64,000 nt of DNA from a bacterium (lineage in GTDB: Bacteria > Myxococcota_A > Bradymonadia > UBA7976 > UBA1532), in contig JAUHYW010000041.1 in assembly GCA_030426085.1 (NCBI GenBank), positions 1-64,000 of the forward strand, in the 5' to 3' direction. The position numbers were made by a program, and so were the translations under genes. Under the pieces are notes generated by a model. It worked only from the letters and a program-made list of their open reading frames with translations, did no database searches and was not told where the DNA came from. The first letter of the stretch is position 1; each line of letters starts with the position of its first letter. Below are positions 1 through 8,058 of this stretch, one piece after another.

Positions 1-770
1 TTGGTGAGGGTGTCGCCGTCGATATCATCGTCACAGGCATCGCCGATGCCATCGCCGTCGATGTCGGACTGGTCGGGGTTGCGGGTGAACTCGCAGTTGT
101 CGAGCGGGCCACCGTCGGCGTCGAAGTCATCGACGCCGTCGTTGTCGTCGTCGGGGTCGCAGGCGTCCCCCAGACCATCGCCGTCAATGTCGCCCTGGGC
201 CTGATTGGGGTGATCGGGGCAGTTGTCGGGGCCGTCGAGGATGGTGTCGCCGTCGCGATCCGAAATGAGCGGAGCGGCGTCGTCGAGGTCATCGACGCCG
301 TCGCCGTCGGAGTCGGCGAGGAGCGGGTCGGTCCCGCGGTCGGCTTCGTCGTCATTGGAGATGCGGTCGCCGTCGATGTCATCGTCGCAGGCGTCGCCTT
401 GGCCGTCGCCGTCGGTGTCGAGCTGGTCGGGGTTGGAGACGAGGCGGCAGTTGTCATTCGCGTCTAGGACGGAGTCGTTGTCGCTGTCACCATCACATGC
501 GTCCCCGATGCCATCCTCGTCGCGGTCGGCCTGGTTTTCGTTGCCTGTATCGGGGCAGTTGTCACTGCATGCCAGGGGATCGTTCGGCCCCGTACATCGT
601 GGGACACCCCTACAGCTACAGATGGTGTCCTGGCCGAATCCCTGCTCAGCTAGCGGGCAACCCCCTGCGTCCGGTGTCCCTTCGGGGCATTCATCCGTTA
701 TGGGCAAACCCAGCGCCGACGTTGGTGTGAGCAGCAATACCATGAGCAGGAGTCGCGTGTAGCTCCTCAT
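1..770 (-). CDS. Thrombospondin type 3 repeat secreted protein (partial, C-terminus beyond window)
   Basis: Starting at the ATG at 770-768, the minus strand is open to the window edge, giving about 256 residues with no stop. The N-terminus ([21 protein letters not shown]) looks like a cleavable signal peptide. A short Cys-containing segment follows, and then a run of DxDxDG calcium loops typical of thrombospondin type 3 repeats (for example [36 protein letters not shown]), with about nine loops visible. TSP3 repeats bind calcium and form rigid extracellular stalks. The start lies 3 bases after the stop of the lipoprotein gene at 774, so it is the last visible gene of the transporter operon. 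The C-terminal function and anchor cannot be seen. Confidence 0.85.
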   Translation of the reverse strand, partial: MRSYTRLLLMVLLLTPTSALGLPITDECPEGTPDAGGCPLAEQGFGQDTICSCRGVPRCTGPNDPLACSDNCPDTGNENQADRDEDGIGDACDGDSDNDSVLDANDNCRLVSNPDQLDTDGDGQGDACDDDIDGDRISNDDEADRGTDPLLADSDGDGVDDLDDAAPLISDRDGDTILDGPDNCPDHPNQAQGDIDGDGLGDACDPDDDNDGVDDFDADGGPLDNCEFTRNPDQSDIDGDGIGDACDDDIDGDTLT

Positions 771-773
771 CCC

Positions 774-1163
774 TCAACTCCCGCGCAGCGTGCCGGTGCG
801 GACCACCAGCTTGTTGACGGTGACCTCGAGCGTGGTCCCCTCGGCCGGCGGGCGCTCGGTCTCGGGGAACTGGAGGTTGAGGATCGTCCCGGCGGTGGCC
901 TCCTCCAGCCAGTAGGGCGGGATGCCGTTGGTCTGGAAGCCGCGGTCGTCCGACATGACGGTGGCCTGCTGCTGCTGGGCCTGATAGCGCACGATGCGAC
1001 AGCGCAGGCGCGAGGTCGCGGTGTCGATCTCTTCGGGGGGCTCGACGAGTTCGCAGCTCGTGGGCAGCAGGTCGGCGCCGAAGCCGGCCTGGGGGCCGCC
1101 GCAGGCCAGGAGCCCGGGCAGGGTGGCCAGCGCCAGGAGCAGTGAGCGGGTGGGGGGGGTCAT
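774..1163 (-). CDS. Small lipoprotein of the peptide-transporter operon
   Basis: This 129-residue protein has a lipoprotein signal (hydrophobic stretch LLLALATLPGLLAC, lipid-modified Cys about residue 21). The mature part is short, mixed alpha/beta in character, with two Cys at about 37 and 54, and no family is recognised. Its ATG (1163-1161) overlaps the TGA of the ABC ATPase gene in an ATGA junction, and a GGAGGAC ribosome site sits inside the end of the ATPase gene. Coupling implies it is made together with the transporter. It could be an accessory lipoprotein near the permease or an envelope protein that merely shares the operon; the sequence does not decide. Confidence 0.8.
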   Translation of the reverse strand: MTPPTRSLLLALATLPGLLACGGPQAGFGADLLPTSCELVEPPEEIDTATSRLRCRIVRYQAQQQQATVMSDDRGFQTNGIPPYWLEEATAGTILNLQFPETERPPAEGTTLEVTVNKLVVRTGTLRGS

Positions 1164-2905
1164 GGCGTCCTCCGGGGGCGGGGGGGGTGATGGCAGGCGA
1201 CCTCGCGGTCGCCGAAGCGTTGCAGTCGGGGGCGATGGGCGTCGCAGGTGGCGGTCCGGGATCGACACCACGCCCGGGCGGGGCAGCCGGTGGCGGTGTC
1301 GGGCAGGGTGAAGCGGCGCAGCTCGGGGTCGCCGTCGGCCTCGCGCTGCTCGCGGCCGGCGCGCAGCAGCAGGCGGGCGTAGGGGTGCAGCGGGTCGAGG
1401 GTCAGGCGGTCGACGGGGGCCTGCTCGACCAGCTCGCCGTCGAACATGACGGCCACCCGGTGGCAGAGCGCTCGCATGAGCTCGAGGCTGTGGGTGATGA
1501 AGAGGTAGGTGACGTCGTACTCGTCGGCCAGGGCGGCGAAGATGTCGACGACCTCGCCCACGAAGGCCGGGTCGAGCATGCTGGTGGGCTCGTCGGCGAC
1601 CATCAGCGTGGGGCGGTCGGGGCGCAGGCCGTGGAAGGCGCGCAATATCTCGACCCGCTGGCGCTGGCCGCCGCTGAGGTGGGCTGCCCGGCGGTCGGCG
1701 AGGTCGGCGAGGCCGAAGGCGGCGAGCTTCTGGTGGACCCAGCGCCGGCCGGCCTCCTCGGCGCCGGGCTCGCGGGCGAGGCGCGGCTCGAGGATGACCT
1801 GCTCGACGGTGAGCCGGGGGTCGATCGATCCGATGGCGGCGTCGGGGTCCTGGAAGACCATCTGGATGCGGTGGCGCAGCGGGTGGTCGGGGCGGTGCAG
1901 GCCGATGAGCGAGGCGCCGTCGAAGGTGAGGGTGTCGGCCTCGCGGGGGTCGATGGGCAGCACGCCGGTGACGAGGTTGGCCAGGGTGGTCTTGCCCGAT
2001 CCGCTGGCTCCGATGAGCGCGGTGTGCTCCCGGTGACGGATGCGCAGGTCGAGGCCCCGCAGTACGAGCCGGGGGCGGCGGAAGGGGGCCCGGAATCGCT
2101 TGGAGATGCCCCGGGCGTCGAGCAGGGTCGGCGCGTCGTCGTCGGCGGTCTGTTCGGCGGCGACGGCCCGCAGGCCCATGGCGGGGGTGACCCGCTGGGG
2201 GTCGCCGTCTTCGACGACCCGGCCGTGGTCGATCACGACGACCCGGTCGGCGTACTGCCGCACGAGCCGGGTGTCGTGGCACACGAAGACGACGGCCATC
2301 TCCGGGCGCTGGCGGCGCTCGCCGGTGATGAGTTCGAAGACGACCTGCTGGTTGATGACGTCGAGCGCCGAGGTGACCTCGTCGGCGATGACGAGCCGGG
2401 GGCGGTTGGCGAGCGCGAGCGCGACGAGCGCCCGCTGCTTCATGCCCTGGCTGAGCTGGTGCGGGCGGTCACCGACGCTGTCGACGGGGAAGTTGACCCG
2501 GGCGAGCGGGGTCCGGGGGTCGGCCGCGAGCCCGGCGAGCGTCTGCATCTGGCGGAGCTGGCCCCCGATCGAGCGGATGGGGTTCAGGGTGTGGCTGAAG
2601 TCCTGGAAGATCGCGGCGAGGTGCCGGGCCCGCAGGCGGCGCAGCGCGCGGGGGCTCAGCGTGAGCAGGTCTTCGCCGCAGATTTGGATGTGCCCCCCGA
2701 GGTGCACCCCGGGCGCCCGGTTGTAGCGGCCGAGCAGGGCGTTGGTGAGCACGGTCTTGCCGGCGCCGTTGGGGCCGACGATGGCCAGGCACTCGCCGGG
2801 GCGCACGGTGAGGTCGAGGCCGTCGAGCACGGTCCGGCGGCCGGCGGGGGTGTCGAACGCGACCGAGAGGCCGGTGACGCGCACGGTGGGTGGGGTGGCG
2901 GTCAT
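1160..2905 (-). CDS. Fused double ABC ATPase of a peptide/nickel-type importer (DppD-DppF fusion)
   Basis: This 581-aa cytoplasmic protein carries two complete ABC nucleotide-binding domains. The first has Walker A GPNGAGKT near residue 42, a variant signature LSQGMKQR and Walker B LVIADE. The second has Walker A GASGSGKT near residue 317, signature LSGGQRQR and Walker B LMVADEPTS. The extreme C-terminus has the HPYARLLL segment followed by a Cys cluster, as in the oligopeptide-transporter ATPase C-terminal extension. In most Dpp/Opp systems the two ATPases are separate; a fused form is known but less common. It should power the permease pair encoded just upstream (ATGA overlap with the DppC-like gene at 2902-2905). 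The first domain lacks the canonical LSGGQ, so the two ATP sites may be unequal. Confidence 0.92.
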   Translation of the reverse strand: MTATPPTVRVTGLSVAFDTPAGRRTVLDGLDLTVRPGECLAIVGPNGAGKTVLTNALLGRYNRAPGVHLGGHIQICGEDLLTLSPRALRRLRARHLAAIFQDFSHTLNPIRSIGGQLRQMQTLAGLAADPRTPLARVNFPVDSVGDRPHQLSQGMKQRALVALALANRPRLVIADEVTSALDVINQQVVFELITGERRQRPEMAVVFVCHDTRLVRQYADRVVVIDHGRVVEDGDPQRVTPAMGLRAVAAEQTADDDAPTLLDARGISKRFRAPFRRPRLVLRGLDLRIRHREHTALIGASGSGKTTLANLVTGVLPIDPREADTLTFDGASLIGLHRPDHPLRHRIQMVFQDPDAAIGSIDPRLTVEQVILEPRLAREPGAEEAGRRWVHQKLAAFGLADLADRRAAHLSGGQRQRVEILRAFHGLRPDRPTLMVADEPTSMLDPAFVGEVVDIFAALADEYDVTYLFITHSLELMRALCHRVAVMFDGELVEQAPVDRLTLDPLHPYARLLLRAGREQREADGDPELRRFTLPDTATGCPARAWCRSRTATCDAHRPRLQRFGDREVACHHPPRPRRTP

Positions 2906-4083
2906 GGCGCGTCCGTCGTCGGGGGTTCGGGCTCGCCGAGGCGGGCTTCGATGGCGTCGCCGAGGTCCCGCAGCGCGGCGGCGAGGGCGACGGTGAGCAG
3001 GCACATCACCAGGGCCGGGGCGAGGTCGGCGGGTCGGGCGAAGGGGTCGATGCGGTGGAGCTGGGCCCCGAGGGTCGAGCCGGTCGACGAGGGGCCGAAG
3101 CCGAGGTAGCTCAGCGCGGTCTCGACGAAGAGGCCCCACACGACGAGCTGGGTGAAGGGGATGATCAGCTCGTGGCGCAGGTGGGGCACGATCTTGCGCC
3201 GCACGACCCGCAGCGCGGACCAGCCCATGAGCCGGGCGGCGATCACGTACTTGCGGGCGGCGATCAGCCGGGTCTGGTGGTGCACGACGAGCAGGACCTG
3301 GGTCGAGTTGACCGCGCCGATGAGCACCCCGACGGCGAGCAGCAGCGCGTCGCCTTCGGTGCCGGCGAGGTCGCGGTACAGGGCGACGGCGGTGACGAGC
3401 ACGACGAACTGGGGCAGCGCGTCGAGGCCGTCGGCGAACCAGCGCACGGCGACGCGCTCGACGAGGCCGCCGCGGTAGCCGCTGATCAGGCCGAGCAGGC
3501 CGCCGAGCAGGGTCGCGACGACCGCGGTGAGCAGGCCGACGAGCAGGCTGCCGAGGGTGGCCCGGCTGAGGGTGAGCGGGTCGGGGCCGGCGGGCGCCGG
3601 ATGGTCGGGGGTCGGGTCGGGCTGCGCGCGGGCGGGGGTGCGCTCGGGCGCGCTCGGAGGGGCCGGCTCGGGGTCTGCGAAGAGCGCGTCGCCGAGCGGG
3701 TCGCCGCTCTCGGCAGGGGCGTCGGGCGAGGTGGGGCCGGGGTCGCCGTCGCCGAACAGGTCGTCGTCGCCCAGGGCGTCTCCTCGGGCAGCGGGCGCGG
3801 CGTCGGGCGCGGGGGGCGCGTCGAAGAGGTCGCCGTGGTCGAGGGGCGCCCGCTCGCCGGGCGGTGGGTCGAGGGGGGCTTCGTCGAGCGGCGCACTGTC
3901 GGGGGCAGGTGGCGTGGAGTCAGGCGCCGTGGAGTCGGAGGCCGTGGGGGCGGGCGCCTCTTCGGTGTTCGCGGGCGGCGGCGTGATGAGCGCGCCGATG
4001 GGGCCGGTCAGCCACGGCAGGCCGAAGACGATGAGCGCCAGCGCGCCGAGGTCGAGGGCGATGCGTCGGGTCGGGCTGCGCAT
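2902..4083 (-). CDS. DppC-like ABC permease with a long Pro/Asp-rich periplasmic insertion
   Basis: This 393-aa inner-membrane permease has TM1 at residues about 9-32. A low-complexity segment rich in Pro, Asp and Ala follows at about 35-168. The usual block of five transmembrane helices (from about 172) carries the EAA-type cytoplasmic loop (ARKYVIAARLMGWSALRV). The C-terminal half matches the BPD_transp_1 domain of peptide transporters. The inserted loop contains three related acidic motifs (GDLFDA, DDLFGD, DALFAD). It pairs with the DppB-like subunit by a TGATG overlap at 4083 and with the ATPase by an ATGA overlap. A low-complexity loop this long is not typical of DppC/OppC; it may span the periplasm or recruit a partner (inference). 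Confidence 0.9.
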   Translation of the reverse strand: MRSPTRRIALDLGALALIVFGLPWLTGPIGALITPPPANTEEAPAPTASDSTAPDSTPPAPDSAPLDEAPLDPPPGERAPLDHGDLFDAPPAPDAAPAARGDALGDDDLFGDGDPGPTSPDAPAESGDPLGDALFADPEPAPPSAPERTPARAQPDPTPDHPAPAGPDPLTLSRATLGSLLVGLLTAVVATLLGGLLGLISGYRGGLVERVAVRWFADGLDALPQFVVLVTAVALYRDLAGTEGDALLLAVGVLIGAVNSTQVLLVVHHQTRLIAARKYVIAARLMGWSALRVVRRKIVPHLRHELIIPFTQLVVWGLFVETALSYLGFGPSSTGSTLGAQLHRIDPFARPADLAPALVMCLLTVALAAALRDLGDAIEARLGEPEPPTTDAP

Positions 4084-5492
4084 CAGGCCGCCCTCCGCTC
4101 GATGAGCACGACCGCGAGCCGCACGGTGAGCTGCACCGCGATGGCGACGCTGAAGAAGACCACCGCGCAGGTCAGCAGCAGCGGCACGTCGTGGGCGTCG
4201 CTGAGCGCGTCGATCAGCAGGCGCCCGAGCCCGTCGCGGGTGAACATGCGCTCGACGACGACGGCGCCGCTGAGCAGGAAGATGGTGCGCTGGCGCAGGA
4301 AGATGAGCGAGAGCACCGCCACGTTGGGCAGCAGGTACCACAGCACGATCGCCAACCGCCCCACGCCCCGGACCCGGGCGTAGTCGACGTAGCGCGAGCG
4401 GTCGACCTCGGCCAGGTTGCGGGAGAGGTCCCGCACGAGGTAGCCCAGGTTGCCGTCGCCGAGGGCGAGCACGGTGGCCGGGATGGCCAGGTGCACCAGG
4501 TAGTCGCCCAGGCAGCCGCCGTCGGAGAAGAGCATCAGCAGGCCGAATCGGCGCTCGGGGCCGAAGCAGGCGCCGACCAGATCGGGGTCGAGCGCCCGGA
4601 AGACCTGGAAGTCGGCGCTGTTGAACGCCGCGCCGAGCAGGTAGCCCACGAGCACGATGGGGATGAAGCTGGCCCCGAGCAGCCCGGTGATCGTCGGGCG
4701 CAGGCCGCGCCGCTCGCGGCCGAGGTGCAGCAGGATCACCAGCGCCACCGCCGCGACGCCCGAGAGGAGCAGGCTGGCGCCGACCAGCATCAGGGTCTGG
4801 CCCAGCGCCGAGATCACCCGGGGCAGGATGCGCATGCCGTCGGCGCCCAGGATGCGGCCCGAGGCCATGTTGCCCGCCCAGCAGGCGTACTTCTCGAGCA
4901 GCGAGGTGCGGTCGTACCACGGCCGGACGATCGGGCGGCCGCTGAGGCAGCGGTCGGGGTCGGGGCCCGGCTCGGGGTGGTCGGCGGCCTCGGCGCCGTC
5001 GCGGCGGCCGGGGCAGAGGTCGTCGCCGTCGAGCACGCCGTCGCCGTCGGAGTCGTCGGCCTCGGGCGAGGTGCCGGCGTAGGGCGGGGCGCCTTCGAGC
5101 GCGTCGCGGATGCCGTCGCGGTCGGCGTCGGCCGGGGGTCGGATCGGCTGGCCGTCGGGGCAGCGGTCGCCGGCGGCCGGCCCGGGGTCGGTGGGGCAGG
5201 GGTCTTCGGCGTCGAGCAGGCCGTCGTCGTCGGTGTCGTTCCAGATGGGGTCGGTGGCCCGGCCGTCGGAGCCGCCGGCCACCTCGAGCCGGTCGGGCAG
5301 CCCGTCCAGATCCACGTCGACCGCGCAGTTCAGCGGGGCGCAGGCGGCCGGGCTGTCCTCGCACGGACGCCACGCGTACCACGCCGCCGCCAGCACGGCG
5401 ACGCCCGCCACGAGCAGCAGCACGAGGCGGTTGGCCAGCAGGGCCAGCGCCGCCGCGACGCGGGCGGATCTCTCCTGTAGTGCGTCCTTCAT
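4083..5492 (-). CDS. DppB-like ABC permease carrying thrombospondin type 3 repeats in its first periplasmic loop
   Basis: This 469-aa protein has TM1 at about 18-42. A periplasmic region at about 48-190 holds four DxDxDG-type calcium loops (DVDLDGLPD, DTDDDGLLD, DADRDGIRD, DSDGDGVLD) and Cys pairs. From about 200 the regular DppB fold continues: helices GQTLMLVGASLLLSGVAAV and following, and a cytoplasmic EAA loop YVDYARVRGVGRLAIVLW. TSP3 repeats bind calcium in extracellular proteins; I know of no standard peptide permease that contains them. The permease core is intact, so the subunit is probably functional. The start at 5492 has only a weak ribosome site; it is kept because TM1 begins soon after it. 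Confidence 0.9.
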   Translation of the reverse strand: MKDALQERSARVAAALALLANRLVLLLVAGVAVLAAAWYAWRPCEDSPAACAPLNCAVDVDLDGLPDRLEVAGGSDGRATDPIWNDTDDDGLLDAEDPCPTDPGPAAGDRCPDGQPIRPPADADRDGIRDALEGAPPYAGTSPEADDSDGDGVLDGDDLCPGRRDGAEAADHPEPGPDPDRCLSGRPIVRPWYDRTSLLEKYACWAGNMASGRILGADGMRILPRVISALGQTLMLVGASLLLSGVAAVALVILLHLGRERRGLRPTITGLLGASFIPIVLVGYLLGAAFNSADFQVFRALDPDLVGACFGPERRFGLLMLFSDGGCLGDYLVHLAIPATVLALGDGNLGYLVRDLSRNLAEVDRSRYVDYARVRGVGRLAIVLWYLLPNVAVLSLIFLRQRTIFLLSGAVVVERMFTRDGLGRLLIDALSDAHDVPLLLTCAVVFFSVAIAVQLTVRLAVVLIERRAA

Positions 5493-5595
5493 GCACCCAA
5501 CCCGGGATCGCGGTCACGCGATCCGACTCCCAATGCGTATCGACCACGGCGCCCGGGGGCCCGGCGGTCGGATCAGCCGCGCCCGCCTGGGGCGC

Positions 5596-7266
5596 TCACT
5601 CGCCGCCGATGAGCCGCTTCATGTCGATGGTCCACTCGGTGAGGCTGCCGAAGAAGTCGATGCGCTTGGGATCGACCCCGGTGAACCGGCGGTTGATGGC
5701 GATGAAGCGCTTGCGCGACCACAGAAACAGCGCGGCCTGATCGTCGTAGATGGCGTCGTGGAACTCGCCGAGCACGTCCTGGCGGAGCTGGGCGTCGGCG
5801 GTGCGCTGGCGCTCGAGCAGGGCGTCGAGGCGCGCGTCAGCGTAGCCCCAGTGGTTCGACAGCCCCGCCGAGTGCCAGTCCTGGTACGGGTCGAAGTTCA
5901 GCGACATCGCGTGGGTGACCAGGATCAGGTCGAAGTCACCGCCCCGGCGCCCCTTGGGCCGGGTGAGCCGCTGGCCGAGCCGGCGGGCGTTGAGGCCTTC
6001 GAGCTCCATCTCGACGCCGTGAGCCTCGAACGCCTCTTCGAGCGCGTAGGCGATGCGCCGGCTGCGCTCGACGTCTCCGTTGAAGACGAGCCGGAACGCG
6101 AGCGGCTTGCCCTTGCAGCGGCGCTTGCCCTTGGCCGGAGCCGGGCCGCAGATCTCGTCGAGCAGGGCCCCGGCCGCGTCGGGATCGTGCTCCCAGCGGG
6201 GGTCGATGTCGGGGTCGTAGGTGCCCGTCAGGTGGGGGTCGTAGGGGCCGGTCACCGGGATGGCCGCGTCGGAGACCCGGTCGAAGACCGAGTGGATGAG
6301 GCCGTGCTTGTCGAGCATCAGCGACAGCGCCCGCCGCATGCGCACGTCCCCCAGAAGCGGGTGGCGGTGGTTGACGCCGACGAAGGTGTACGACAGCGAG
6401 GGGGTGGCCTCGCGGGCGGCTTTGGACTCGGCCCGGGAGGCGATGTCGTCGGCGTCCTTGGGCGAGAGATCCATCATCAGATCGGTGTTGCCGATGACGA
6501 GGTCGGTCTTGACCGCCCGCATGTCGTCCCGGTGCTCGCGGTGCACGACGTGGATCGCCGGCCCGGCGTCGCCCAGGTCCCGCCGCCGGGTGAGCCGCAC
6601 GGTGCCCCCGGTCTTGCTCTGCACGACGTAGGGCCCGGTGCTCCACGGCTTGCCGGTCCACGGGGTCTTGAGCTTGCGCAGCCGGATGGCCTGGGCCCGG
6701 CTCATCAGCCGCAGGTTGATGAGCTGCCCCAGCGTATCGGGCCGCCAGATGGCCTTGTCGAAGTCGAGGTGCACCGTGTCGTCGCCGTCGGCGCTCCACT
6801 TGACGAGCGCCTCGAGCAGCCCGGCGACCTGGGGGCTGGCGGTGTCGTTGGCCACCCGGCCCCGGGCCTTGTTGAGCGAGTAGACGACGTCCTTGGCGGT
6901 CACCGGCAGCGGCTCGTCGAGGTCGGAGCCGGCCCAGCGGGCGTCGCGCAGCTTGAAGGTCACCCGGATGCGGTCGCCCTGCTCGCGCAGGGTGTAGGTG
7001 GCCAGATCGGGGCCGAGCTGAAGGTTGGCGTCGACCCGCACGAGGCCTCGCAGCATCAGCTCGATGAGGTTCCACGAGTCGAGGTCCTCGGCCACCATCG
7101 GGTCGAGGTTGATGTGGCTGCCCTGCTGGGCGTACGACAGCTCGCGGTCGACCTCGAGCGTCTGGGCCCCGGGCGCCGTCGGCAGAGCGAGGGCGACGCC
7201 GATGGCGAGGGGCAGCGCGGCGAGGCGGAGCTGCCGCCGGGCGGTGCGATACTCGGGCGGTGCCAT
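5596..7266 (-). CDS. Periplasmic peptide-binding protein, ABC substrate-binding family 5
   Basis: This 556-aa protein has a signal peptide (cleavage likely after LPTAPGA, about residue 34) and the SBP_bac_5 fold. Visible family features are the N-terminal DPMVAEDLDSWNLIELMLRGLVR block, VTAKDVVYSLNKA, STGPYVVQS, and the MRRALSLMLDKHGLI helix. The length fits DppA/OppA (500-560). It is presumed to deliver peptides or related solutes to the permeases encoded downstream after a 103-base gap (5493-5595), the largest gap in the operon. The protein has no lipobox, so it is a soluble periplasmic protein. The substrate cannot be told from sequence. Confidence 0.9.
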   Translation of the reverse strand: MAPPEYRTARRQLRLAALPLAIGVALALPTAPGAQTLEVDRELSYAQQGSHINLDPMVAEDLDSWNLIELMLRGLVRVDANLQLGPDLATYTLREQGDRIRVTFKLRDARWAGSDLDEPLPVTAKDVVYSLNKARGRVANDTASPQVAGLLEALVKWSADGDDTVHLDFDKAIWRPDTLGQLINLRLMSRAQAIRLRKLKTPWTGKPWSTGPYVVQSKTGGTVRLTRRRDLGDAGPAIHVVHREHRDDMRAVKTDLVIGNTDLMMDLSPKDADDIASRAESKAAREATPSLSYTFVGVNHRHPLLGDVRMRRALSLMLDKHGLIHSVFDRVSDAAIPVTGPYDPHLTGTYDPDIDPRWEHDPDAAGALLDEICGPAPAKGKRRCKGKPLAFRLVFNGDVERSRRIAYALEEAFEAHGVEMELEGLNARRLGQRLTRPKGRRGGDFDLILVTHAMSLNFDPYQDWHSAGLSNHWGYADARLDALLERQRTADAQLRQDVLGEFHDAIYDDQAALFLWSRKRFIAINRRFTGVDPKRIDFFGSLTEWTIDMKRLIGGE

Positions 7267-7275
7267 GGGTCCCTC

Positions 7276-8058
7276 TCAGTCGTTCATCGGGCGGGTGCCC
7301 GGCGGCAGGTCGCCGAACAACGCCGTGCGGCGCTGCCCGAAGTCGGTGAGCAGTTCGGTGATCCGGCGGGACAGCTTCGGGGCGAGGCGCCGCCGGATGG
7401 GTTCGAAGACGTCGACGAAGTCGTAGGTGACGATGAAGAAGTGCCGCCGGGCGCCCACCCGGTGATAGAGCCGGGCGAGCGCCCCGAAGATCTCGAGCAT
7501 CTCGCCGACCCGGGCCGGCGACTTGCCGGCGAGGCGCTCGATGGCGGCGGCCTTGTAGGCGAGCAGGCCGCCGAGGTCGACCCCGGCCCGGGGGTCTTCG
7601 AGCAGCGCCCGGAACGCGCAGCGGTCCTGCGCGCCGAGGCCCGCGACCGCCCGGGCGTTGCGCTCCAGCTCGGCGCGGCCCTCCACGTAGCGCAGCCGGG
7701 GCAGCAGGGCGACGTGGGCCGCGTACAGCGCCCCGACGCCGCCCCCCGGGGCCGCCCGCCCGACGGCCTGGCCGTGCGCGAGGAAGGCCGAGCGCTTGGA
7801 CTCCCGATCGAGCGCGTTGAGCGCCTCGACTGCCGCGGCGAACGCATCGGACACCGCGGGGGTTGGCGCCTCGGCCGGGCAGTCGTCGGCGTGGGCCGCG
7901 AGGGGTGTCGTGGCGTGGGCCGCGAGGGGCATCGTCAGGCTCAGCGCGGTCAGGCTCAGCGCGGTCAGGCTCAGCGCGGTCAGGCTCAGCGCGGTCAGGC
8001 TCAGCGCGGTCAGGCTCAGCGCGGCCCGGCCGACGGGTCGGAGGGTGGGTCGTCTCAT
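7276..8058 (-). CDS. Secreted protein of unknown function with a repeat-expanded signal peptide
   Basis: This 260-aa protein has an N-terminus reading MRRPTLRPVGRA, then six copies of ALSLT, a hydrophobic end and an AHA-type cleavage region near residue 55. The mature part (about 200 residues) is alpha-helical, with Cys in DDCPAE and QDRCAF and a C-terminal stretch rich in Arg. I recognise no family. The gene overlaps the propeller gene upstream (ATGA at 8055-8058) and ends 9 bases before the binding-protein start, so it belongs to the transporter operon. The pentapeptide array stands in for a normal signal-peptide hydrophobic core and is much longer than usual. Confidence 0.8.
   Translation of the reverse strand: MRRPTLRPVGRAALSLTALSLTALSLTALSLTALSLTALSLTMPLAAHATTPLAAHADDCPAEAPTPAVSDAFAAAVEALNALDRESKRSAFLAHGQAVGRAAPGGGVGALYAAHVALLPRLRYVEGRAELERNARAVAGLGAQDRCAFRALLEDPRAGVDLGGLLAYKAAAIERLAGKSPARVGEMLEIFGALARLYHRVGARRHFFIVTYDFVDVFEPIRRRLAPKLSRRITELLTDFGQRRTALFGDLPPGTRPMND
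7934..8023 (-). repeat. 15-bp tandem repeat, six copies, encoding ALSLT in a signal peptide
   Basis: Six head-to-tail copies of a 15-base unit (plus-strand reading gtcaggctcagcgcg) lie in the 5' part of the gene at 7276-8058. The unit is a whole number of codons, so gain or loss of copies would lengthen or shorten the signal-peptide hydrophobic core without shifting frame. The copies appear identical, which suggests recent slippage expansion. Confidence 0.95.

Noticed and set aside
7934-8023. Mobile-element or attachment-site repeat
   Set aside because: The repeat is entirely coding, in frame and confined to one signal peptide.
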